Notes under the pieces: model-generated
The model's input: only the letters and a program-made list of their open reading frames with translations
The model's database searches: none
Told to the model about the DNA's origin: nothing
Made by a program: the position numbers and the translations under genes
Shown: positions 7,001 through 13,644 of the stretch, one piece after another
Layout of the letters: each line of letters begins with the position of its first letter
Position numbering within the stretch: position 1 is the first letter of the stretch
NCBI GenBank assembly: GCA_016700075.1
Contig: CP065000.1
Location: 868,001 to 932,000, forward strand
Length of the DNA stretch: 64,000 bases
Direction of reading: 5' to 3'
From: Acidobacteriota bacterium
Lineage (GTDB): Bacteria > Acidobacteriota > Blastocatellia > Pyrinomonadales > Pyrinomonadaceae

Positions 7001-7981
7001 TTGGCAACAGTAACGATGAAAGAACTCCTCGAAGCGGGAGTTCATTTTGGACACCAGGTACGCCGTTGGAACCCGAAGATGAAGGAATACATCTTTGGCG
7101 AACGCAACGGCATTTATATTATTGACCTTCAGAAAACGCAGAAGCTTTTCCGCGATTCGCTGAATTTCGTCACGGAATCGTTCTCGCAAAAGCCGAATCA
7201 GAAAGTGCTTTTCGTCGGGACAAAGCGTCAGGCTCAGGACGCCATCAAAGAAGAGGCGGAACGCTGCGGACAGTTTTATGTCAACAACCGCTGGCTCGGC
7301 GGCCTGCTGACGAACTACGAAACGGTCAAGAAATCCATCAATCGCCTGAAAGAGATAGAAGCGATGCGTGAGGACGGCCGTGCCGAGATGCTCACGAAAA
7401 AAGAGCGTCTGCAGCTCGACCGCGAACACGAAAAGCTGATGAAGAACCTTGCGGGTATCAAGGACATGAACGGCCATCCGGACATGCTCTTTATCATCGA
7501 CGTTCGTAAAGAAGACATTGCGGTCAAAGAGGCTAACAAGCTAAATATCCCGATCGTGGCCGTCGTTGACACAAATTGCTCGCCGGAAGGTATCGACCAT
7601 GTCATCCCGGGCAACGACGACGCATTACGTGCGATCCGACTGTTCGCTTCGCGCATCGCGGATGCGATCCTTGAAGGCAAGCAGATCGGAACGGAAGGCG
7701 GCGTTGCTGTGGCTGAAACCGCAGAGACCGAAGACGAAAGTGCGGATACGGCTGAGATCGGTTCGCTGACAGCTATTCCGAAAGAATTCCTTTCTGAGGA
7801 TGAGGTCGCCGAGATCGAATCCGAAGATATTCCTGACGAAGAGCCGGAATTGGAAGAGTCGGTGGAGGAAACTGCTTCCGAAGTTGCAGCAGAAGATGCT
7901 CCCGCCGGCGAAACGGTCGAAGAACCTGCGGCAGAGCCTGTTGCGGACACAGAGGAATCGAGCGAAGCAAAGGCGAGCTAG
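7001..7981 (+). CDS. rpsB: 30S ribosomal protein S2 with long acidic C-terminal tail
   Basis: Small-subunit protein S2. The start is TTG at 7001, placed 8 bases after AAGGAG (6987-6992); it gives MATVTMKELLEAGVHFGHQV, the canonical S2 N-terminus. The S2 core runs to about residue 230, with WNPKMKEYIFGERNGIYIID, NNRWLGGLLTN and VVDTNCSPEGIDHVIPGNDD. Residues 231-326 are an extra tail, rich in Glu, Ala, Ser and Asp and almost free of aromatics, so probably disordered. Typical bacterial S2 stops near 240-260 residues. A terminator-like hairpin separates it from tsf. Function of the tail is unknown; L9 and L25 in this window also carry Glu/Ala-rich tails. Confidence 0.95.
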   Translation: MATVTMKELLEAGVHFGHQVRRWNPKMKEYIFGERNGIYIIDLQKTQKLFRDSLNFVTESFSQKPNQKVLFVGTKRQAQDAIKEEAERCGQFYVNNRWLGGLLTNYETVKKSINRLKEIEAMREDGRAEMLTKKERLQLDREHEKLMKNLAGIKDMNGHPDMLFIIDVRKEDIAVKEANKLNIPIVAVVDTNCSPEGIDHVIPGNDDALRAIRLFASRIADAILEGKQIGTEGGVAVAETAETEDESADTAEIGSLTAIPKEFLSEDEVAEIESEDIPDEEPELEESVEETASEVAAEDAPAGETVEEPAAEPVADTEESSEAKAS

Positions 7982-8000
7982 CCTGAACATCAAGAGTATG

Positions 8001-8041
8001 GCGTAGCTCATTTCCCCGCGGGAGACGAGCTACGCTTTTTT
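8001..8041 (+). terminator. Intrinsic terminator or attenuator between rpsB and tsf
   Basis: GCGTAGCTC (8001-8009) pairs with GAGCTACGC (8027-8035), a perfect 9-bp stem followed by six T's (8036-8041). It lies inside the rpsB-tsf-pyrH-frr run and so probably sets the ratio of rpsB to downstream genes by partial read-through. Confidence 0.75.
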
Positions 8042-8072
8042 CATAAATAGATTTTATTACCGGAGAAATATT

Positions 8073-8735
8073 ATGGCGGAAATTACAGCAAGTGCAGTTA
8101 AGTCTTTGCGTGAAAAGACAGGTGCAGGAATGATCGATTGCAAGAATGCTCTCGTCGAGGCAAACGGCGACGAGGCGGCAGCCGTCGAGATCCTGCGTAA
8201 AAAAGGTATCGCTACGGCGGATAAAAAGGCCGGCCGTGTAACGGCAGAAGGCGCAGTCGGTTCGTACATTCACATGGGCGGAAAGGTCGGCGTTCTGGTC
8301 GAGATCAACTGCGAGAGCGACTTTGTCGCTCGCGGCGAAGAATTTCAACAGTTGGTAAAGGACGTTGCCATGCACATTGCAGCGGCGAGCCCTCTTTACA
8401 CGAATCGTTCGGAAGTCCCTTCGGACATCCTGGACAAAGAGCGGGAGATCCTGATGGAGCAGCTCAAGAACGATCCGAAAAACGCGAACAAGCCCGAAGA
8501 CGTACTCGCAAAGATCATCGACGGGCGTCTGAACAAGTACTATGAAGAAAATGTTCTTGTCGATCAGCCTTTCGTGAAAGACCCGGCAAAAACCGTCGGC
8601 GAACTCGTCACCGAAAAGGTCGCTTCGATCAAGGAAAACATCACGATCCGACGCTTTACCCGCTACAAAATGGGCGAAGGCATCGAGAAAAAGCAGGACG
8701 ATTTCGCGGCAGAGGTCGCTTCGATGGTCGGGTAG
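8073..8735 (+). CDS. tsf: Elongation factor Ts
   Basis: Guanine-nucleotide exchange factor of EF-Tu. 220 residues, the short form of EF-Ts with a single core subdomain rather than the roughly 280 residues of E. coli. Seen: the N-terminal UBA-like domain ITASAVKSLREKTGAGMIDC with KNALVEANGDEAAAVEILRK, the TDF-equivalent CESDFVARGEEF, and the VAMHIAAASPLY segment. The ATG follows a GGAG 8 bases upstream. The stop codon is directly followed by the left inverted repeat of the four-helix-bundle cassette. Confidence 0.95.
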   Translation: MAEITASAVKSLREKTGAGMIDCKNALVEANGDEAAAVEILRKKGIATADKKAGRVTAEGAVGSYIHMGGKVGVLVEINCESDFVARGEEFQQLVKDVAMHIAAASPLYTNRSEVPSDILDKEREILMEQLKNDPKNANKPEDVLAKIIDGRLNKYYEENVLVDQPFVKDPAKTVGELVTEKVASIKENITIRRFTRYKMGEGIEKKQDDFAAEVASMVG

Positions 8736-9182
8736 CAGTGGTCAGTGGTCGGTGACCGGTGGTCAGAGGAGATGTCTGTTCAAAACTATCGCCAATTGAT
8801 CGCCTGGCAAAAGGACAATGGAATTGGTCGGATCGGTTTATGACCTAACGGAAGATTTCCCTTCGGAAGAACGTTTTGGCCTCACGATTCAGATCAGAAG
8901 GGCGGCAGTTTCGGTCGCCTCGAATATTGCGGAAGGGCAGGGCCGGAATTCAACACGCGTGTTCATTAACCACCTATCCATTTCGTACGGTTCGCTGATG
9001 GAAACTGAGACACAGACGCTTGTAGCAGAAATGCGAAACTACTCGACCCGCGAGAAACAAGATCGCGTTATGGATAAGGCCGCCGAAGTTGATAGACTCA
9101 TAAACGGAATATCAAATTCGCTTGGAAGAAAAACTAGATCGGACAGATGACGCTGACCACCGACCACCGACCACCGACCACT
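8736..9182. mobile_element. IVP-type cassette bounded by about 30-bp inverted repeats
   Basis: The left end CAGTGGTCAGTGGTCGGTGA continues to 8766. The right end (9153-9182) is the reverse complement of an array of GGTCGGT units. The two ends are imperfect inverted repeats of about 30 bp around a 125-residue four-helix-bundle reading frame. The same GACCAC motif occurs once more, as a solo piece, at 16899-16921. Architecture resembles the intervening sequences of bacterial 23S rRNA genes (terminal inverted repeats plus a four-helix-bundle protein), but here it sits between tsf and pyrH. No transposase or target duplication was identified; movement is inferred. Confidence 0.55.
8772..9150 (+). 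pseudogene. Four helix bundle protein (23S rRNA IVP family), frameshifted
   Basis: The ATG at 8772 opens MSVQNYRQLIAWQK, the usual start of this family, and then meets TGA after 23 codons. The rest of the family protein (MELVGSVYDLTEDFPSEERF, then LTIQIRRAAVSVASNIAEGQ, to the end) continues from 8818 in the next frame. Removing the A in AAGGACAATGG (8811-8821) restores WQKAMELV, the family's usual motif, and a 125-residue protein. So the gene carries one extra base. It may be a real inactivation, a programmed shift or a sequencing error. Translation could also restart at the ATG at 8818, giving 110 residues. Relatives are small helical proteins of 23S rRNA intervening sequences and diversity-generating retroelements; their cellular role is not settled. 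The stop overlaps the pyrH start (ATGA). Confidence 0.75.
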
Positions 9183-9893
9183 CCGGTTTTTCGCCGGATT
9201 CTTCTCAAGCTATCCGGCGAGGCTCTGATGGGCTCGCAAAACTACGGCATTGATGTCGCTGTTGCGGCATCGGTTGCGGAGGAGTTAAAGACAGTTCACG
9301 AATTCGGCTGTGAGATCGCGATCGTCGTCGGTGGCGGCAATATCTTTCGCGGCGTTTCGGAATCTGCGGGCAACATGGACCGTGCGGCAGCCGATTATAT
9401 CGGCATGCTTGCCACGGTCATGAACGCCGTCGTTCTGCAGGACGCTTTGGAAAAAGCGGATGTCTATACCCGCGTTATGTCGGCCATCGACATTCCGCAG
9501 CTTGCCGAACCGTTCATCAGGCGTCGGGCGATACGCCATTTGGAAAAGAAGCGGGTCGTGATATTTGCCGCCGGGACGGGAAATCCGTATTTCACTACCG
9601 ATTCTGCGGCATCGCTTCGGGCACTTGAGATCCGAGCCGATGTCATTCTTAAGGCAACTAAGGTCGACGGCATATTTTCCGCCGATCCGAAGAAAGACCC
9701 GACGGCGACCAAATTTGACAAGATCACGTTTCAGGAAGTGCTCGAAAAGCGGCTGAATGTGATGGACGCTTCAGCCATCTCGCTTTGCCGCGACAACGAC
9801 CTTCCGATCATGGTCTTTAACATGCTCGAGAACGGCAATATAATAAAGGCTTTGAGCGGAGACACGAGCATCGGTACTCTCGTCACTAATTGA
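9147..9893 (+). CDS. pyrH: UMP kinase
   Basis: Phosphorylates UMP to UDP in pyrimidine synthesis; a hexameric amino-acid-kinase-fold enzyme. 248 residues. Seen: RILLKLSGEALMG, VVGGGNIFRG for phosphate and UMP binding, DYIGMLATVMNAVVLQDALE, the TGNPYFTTDSAA nucleotide segment, and KATKVDGIFSADPKKDPTA. The only usable start is the ATG at 9147, which overlaps the stop of the preceding gene. The first 13 or so codons (MTLTTDHRPPTTP) are translated from the GACCACC repeat, so this N-terminus is repeat-derived, not ancestral. Standard tsf-pyrH-frr order otherwise. Confidence 0.96.
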   Translation: MTLTTDHRPPTTPVFRRILLKLSGEALMGSQNYGIDVAVAASVAEELKTVHEFGCEIAIVVGGGNIFRGVSESAGNMDRAAADYIGMLATVMNAVVLQDALEKADVYTRVMSAIDIPQLAEPFIRRRAIRHLEKKRVVIFAAGTGNPYFTTDSAASLRALEIRADVILKATKVDGIFSADPKKDPTATKFDKITFQEVLEKRLNVMDASAISLCRDNDLPIMVFNMLENGNIIKALSGDTSIGTLVTN

Positions 9894-9894
9894 T

Positions 9895-10455
9895 ATGAGC
9901 GCAGAAGATGTAGTTAAAGAAACAGGGCCGAAAATGGAATCGGTCATTGAGGATTTTAAGCGGAAGCTCGCCAACGTCCGCACCGGACGCGCGACGGTCG
10001 GCCTTCTGGATTCGGTCGTGGTCGATTATTACGGCACGCCCACGCCGTTGAATCAGATGGCGTCGGTCGCCGTACCGGAGCCGCAGCTGATGACGGTGCA
10101 GCCGTGGGACATTTCCCAGCTCGGCGCCGTCGAAAAAGCGATCATTGGCGCAAATCTCGGCCTCAACCCGTCAAATGACGGCAAGCTTATTCGCTTGCCC
10201 GTTCCGCCGCTGAACGAGGAGCGCCGCAAGCAGCTTGCAAAGCAGATCCACGAATTTGCCGAAGAGCATCGTATCGCCCTTCGAAACATTCGCCACCAAT
10301 CCAACGACCTGCTGAAAAAGCTGCTCAAGGACAAGGCAATTTCCGAGGACGAAGAGCGTGGCGGGCTTGATGATGTTCAGAAACTTACCAACACATTCGT
10401 CTCAAAGATCGATGAACTTGCGAAGAACAAGGAATCCGAGGTCATGAGCGTCTGA
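9895..10455 (+). CDS. frr: Ribosome recycling factor
   Basis: Splits post-termination ribosomes together with EF-G. 186 residues, normal for RRF. Seen: the N-terminal helix with FKRKLANVRTGRATVGLLDS, the hinge VDYYGTPTPLNQMASVAVPE, QPWDISQLGAVEKAI, and the helical C-terminus RIALRNIRHQSNDLLKKLLK. It starts one base after the pyrH stop, is clearly co-transcribed, and ends the run at the terminator at 10479. Confidence 0.96.
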   Translation: MSAEDVVKETGPKMESVIEDFKRKLANVRTGRATVGLLDSVVVDYYGTPTPLNQMASVAVPEPQLMTVQPWDISQLGAVEKAIIGANLGLNPSNDGKLIRLPVPPLNEERRKQLAKQIHEFAEEHRIALRNIRHQSNDLLKKLLKDKAISEDEERGGLDDVQKLTNTFVSKIDELAKNKESEVMSV

Positions 10456-10478
10456 TCTTCGCTGAATCAGGAATTTGT

Positions 10479-10511
10479 CCCGGAAAGTACTGAGCTTTCC
10501 GGGATTTTTTT
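10479..10511 (+). terminator. Intrinsic terminator after frr
   Basis: CCCGGAAAG (10479-10487) pairs perfectly with CTTTCCGGG (10495-10503) around a 7-base loop, followed by seven T's (10505-10511). Confidence 0.9.
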
Positions 10512-10567
10512 GCTCTTGAGGCCGAGTGCGGTATATTTGTTGTCGGTACTGCTCACCTCCAACCTAT

Positions 10568-13207
10568 ATGAATCGAACAAGGACCCTTCTCATCTCGGCG
10601 TTTTTGGTACTCGGGCTTCTTTCTAACGCACTTCCGTGCGGTCCGGGATATGTGTCGCCGATATTCGATACGAACAAATCGCCGGAACGCCCTTTTTCTA
10701 ATTACGCCTCCGGACAGCTGGGCATTATCAAGCCGAGTTTCAGGCGTTCCGTCCTTTTCGCGGCCTACAGGCATATCAACGGCGGCGGGCTGAACGGGGC
10801 AGAGCAGACCGCGTTGGTGGACGTTTGGAGGGCAGAGTTTGAGAATCGAGATTTTGCCGATCTGAGCATTGACGACGCTGTCCGAGCGTGGATCGCGAGG
10901 CGTGCGGAGGTGGTTCCTAAAGAACAGCCAGTTCCGGAGATCTATGCGGAGCGGCGTTGGGGCGGCTACGAATTCTTTCCTAATTGCACGAAGAATGCGT
11001 TCGAAACAGCTCTTGAGACACTAAATTCCCGCGTTTCGTCCAACGGCAGCAGCGACCCGAACGTACAGAACTGGATACGTGCCCAAGACGCCGTGTTTCT
11101 GAATTGTTCCGAGGGCAAAACTCCGCCTGAAGAAGCTCCCGCAGGTGCGCCTGAGTGGCTGCAGAAAGACCGTGCGTATCAATTGGCCGCGGCAGATTTT
11201 TATTCGATGGATTTTCGATCCGCACGGAGCCGTTTTGCGGCAATTGCTGAGGATACGGCGTCGCCGTGGGCCGAGACCGCGGATTACCTGGTGGGCCGCA
11301 CTCTGATCCGGCAGGCCAGCCTTTCACGGTCAAGAGATGCCACGGAGCGGCTTTATGAAGAGGCCGAAACGCATCTGCAGAGTATAGCTTCACGCGGCGG
11401 AAAGTTCGGTTTCCCGGCCGAGAAACTCATCTCGCTCATACGTTACCGAACACAGCCGAAAGAACGCGTACAAGAACTGGCAAGCAGGCTCGCGGGGGCG
11501 GGCGGCGGCGACAGCTTCCGTCAGGATGTGATCGATTATATCTGGCTTGTGGACCGGTTCACGAGCGAGTCGCTGGAGGCCGAAGAAGCCCGCAAGAAAA
11601 AAGAAAGCGGCGAAAAGCCAGAGCCGTCGCCCGCCTCTACACCTGAAACGACTCCGACACCGAAAGAGGGTGAGATACAGATATTCTTCAGCAATGAGGA
11701 TTTCACTAAGAGCTGGACGATCTTCGTCCGTGCCGATGCTTCCGACGCCGAGGCACTTGCCGAGGCCGAGCGTGTAGCCGGCGAACCACTGACAGAAGAT
11801 ATGCGCAAACGCGTGATCGAGGGCCGAAAGGAAGGTTATTCCGGCCGCATCCGTGATACGAACAGCGGCGGCTACGAAGGCCGCTATTGGGGCGACGAGG
11901 CCTTGACGCCAGGTCTCGTGCCGGAGATTCTTCGCCGCAGCGAAATGACGGATTGGATCCTGAACTATCAGATGAAAAGCCCCGAATCCTACCAATATGC
12001 GGTGGCACGTTTTCGCGAAACGGGCGGCGAGCACTGGCTGGCGTCCGCCATTTCCAAAGCCGAACGGACTTCGCCGGATCTCAAGCGGGTGCTTGAAGCG
12101 GCAGAAAACGCGAACCGCACTTCCGCGGCCTACACGACCATTGCCTATCATGCGGCAAGGCTTTATCTTGACCTCGGCCGCGAAGCGGACGCAAAACGAC
12201 TGATCGACGGCATGCTGGCGTCCGGCGACCTGTTGAATGCTTCGGCGAGGAACTCGTTCCTCGAACTCAAACTGAGAACGACCGATACGATGGACGATTT
12301 TCTTCGTTATTCGGTCCGAACTGCGTTCAATTTTGATTTCAGCGGCACGACCGGGACCATCGAGGACATCATCGCAGAACAAAAGTCCTTTTTCGATCCG
12401 GAATACGACAAAGAAGGCCGAGAGGAATACGAAGCAAACATCGAACGGCAGTACGGCAAGTATCGTTTGTTCGAGAACCGTCAACTCTTGGACGATGCGA
12501 CCATCGAATCCCTGAATCACCATTTCCCGACCGCGTTGATGCTGGAAGCGATAGGTTCGCAGTATTTGCCGTCACCGGTTCGTGAACGCTTCGCGATCGC
12601 GTCGTGGACGCGTGCCTGGCTGCTGAATGACGCCGCCTCGATGCGGCGGGCACAGCCGGAGCTGGTACGATATCGTCCCGATATGAAAGCTGCGCTCGAC
12701 GAGATCGCCGCCATACAGTCACCTGCGGCACGCGAGAACGCCCTGCTCTATTTCGTCATCAAGAACCCGATCTTGACGCCTTTCATCGAATCCGGCATCG
12801 GCAGGCTCGATAATGAATCCGGAGCGTGGGACGCTAACGACTGGTGGTGCGAGCCGTATGAGGGTGAGGAAAGTGACGAGAACAGCGAATTTGCGCCGCC
12901 AAAGCCGCCTGGCTTTTTGAAGCCGGCGCAAACCACGGCGGCAAAGAACGAACGCAAGCGCTTGAAAGATATCGGCGATGCACCGAAGTTCCTCGCTCAG
13001 CGGGTCATCGCATGGCAGCGGCGTTCACCGGCCGACAAACAGCTACCTGAGGCTCTGTATTTGATGATCCAGTCCAACGATTGGAACAAGTGGGGCTGCG
13101 GCGGAAACTACGAACTGCGGAATCAGATGATCGCGATATTGAAACGCAGCTATCCCAATACAGAATGGGCCGCCAAGATAATAAAAGAAGAAACCGATAG
13201 ACAGTAA
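10568..13207 (+). CDS. Large secreted protein of unknown function
   Basis: A protein of 879 residues that I do not recognise. It opens with a signal peptide (basic MNRTRT, then a hydrophobic stretch to about residue 22) ending near SNALPCGPGYVSP; a cysteine there is not in a clean lipobox, so lipidation is uncertain. The mature part is mostly helical with TPR-like spacing (for example QLAAADFYSMDFRSARSRFA and AAYTTIAYHAARLYLDLGRE). It is interrupted near residue 350 by a short charged Pro/Thr linker, PEPSPASTPETTPTPKEG. The ATG at 10568 is chosen because the upstream codons overlap the post-frr spacer. It is a single gene between two terminators or hairpins, so no operon context helps. Probably periplasmic or outer-membrane associated. 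Confidence 0.75.
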   Translation: MNRTRTLLISAFLVLGLLSNALPCGPGYVSPIFDTNKSPERPFSNYASGQLGIIKPSFRRSVLFAAYRHINGGGLNGAEQTALVDVWRAEFENRDFADLSIDDAVRAWIARRAEVVPKEQPVPEIYAERRWGGYEFFPNCTKNAFETALETLNSRVSSNGSSDPNVQNWIRAQDAVFLNCSEGKTPPEEAPAGAPEWLQKDRAYQLAAADFYSMDFRSARSRFAAIAEDTASPWAETADYLVGRTLIRQASLSRSRDATERLYEEAETHLQSIASRGGKFGFPAEKLISLIRYRTQPKERVQELASRLAGAGGGDSFRQDVIDYIWLVDRFTSESLEAEEARKKKESGEKPEPSPASTPETTPTPKEGEIQIFFSNEDFTKSWTIFVRADASDAEALAEAERVAGEPLTEDMRKRVIEGRKEGYSGRIRDTNSGGYEGRYWGDEALTPGLVPEILRRSEMTDWILNYQMKSPESYQYAVARFRETGGEHWLASAISKAERTSPDLKRVLEAAENANRTSAAYTTIAYHAARLYLDLGREADAKRLIDGMLASGDLLNASARNSFLELKLRTTDTMDDFLRYSVRTAFNFDFSGTTGTIEDIIAEQKSFFDPEYDKEGREEYEANIERQYGKYRLFENRQLLDDATIESLNHHFPTALMLEAIGSQYLPSPVRERFAIASWTRAWLLNDAASMRRAQPELVRYRPDMKAALDEIAAIQSPAARENALLYFVIKNPILTPFIESGIGRLDNESGAWDANDWWCEPYEGEESDENSEFAPPKPPGFLKPAQTTAAKNERKRLKDIGDAPKFLAQRVIAWQRRSPADKQLPEALYLMIQSNDWNKWGCGGNYELRNQMIAILKRSYPNTEWAAKIIKEETDRQ

Positions 13208-13208
13208 G

Positions 13209-13228
13209 GCAGGCGTTATTTCGCCTGC
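13209..13228. terminator. Hairpin between convergent genes
   Basis: GCAGGCG (13209-13215) pairs with CGCCTGC (13222-13228) around a 6-base loop. It sits across the ends of two convergent genes and overlaps the stop of the minus-strand lipoprotein. There is no T run, so it is a weak or bidirectional terminator at best. Confidence 0.45.
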
Positions 13229-13617
13229 TCACTCTTGGTCTTTAGCAGTTCCTGCTTGAAATCGCGGCAGAGCTTTGCCATCTCTTCCTTGCTCTTCGTG
13301 TTTTGCTTGACCGCGTCGCGAATGCCGTCTTTTATTCGGTTAAAGACGAGATTTTTCGCCGCTTTTGCGACGAAATTGTCATCGGGGTTATTCGCCTCGG
13401 CAGTGATCATGTCGAGGACTTCGTCGCATTCGGGAATGCCGATCTTCGACTCGCCGGTTACTGTATCGACCGCCTTGTCCGTGACGGTCTTGTTGCCGGA
13501 CGAGGCACCGCCGCCCGAACCGTTCGAACCGCCCGAGAACGGATTCATCCAACTGCAGCCCAAGGCGGCGAAAGCCACAAATGACAATGCTAAGATCGCT
13601 GTGTAGTTATTTTTCAT
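13216..13617 (-). CDS. Small predicted lipoprotein
   Basis: 133 residues. The N-terminus MKNNYTAILALSFVAFAALG ends in a lipobox (AALG, then C at residue 21), so it should be lipid-anchored. Next comes a Gly/Ser-rich spacer (residues 29-42), then a short, charged, helical domain with two cysteines (CDEVLDMI and LCRDFKQELL). I do not recognise the family. It has a lone position between the secreted orphan and pcrA. A second lipoprotein of similar layout is at 19691. A role as a small envelope lipoprotein is all that can be said. Confidence 0.7.
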   Translation of the reverse strand: MKNNYTAILALSFVAFAALGCSWMNPFSGGSNGSGGGASSGNKTVTDKAVDTVTGESKIGIPECDEVLDMITAEANNPDDNFVAKAAKNLVFNRIKDGIRDAVKQNTKSKEEMAKLCRDFKQELLKTKSEQAK

Positions 13618-13644
13618 TATTTTTCTAAACGAACCATTGTGCGG

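Noticed and set aside
8736..9182. A diversity-generating retroelement (the four-helix-bundle protein resembles Avd)
   Set aside because: No reverse transcriptase, template repeat or variable-repeat gene lies nearby.
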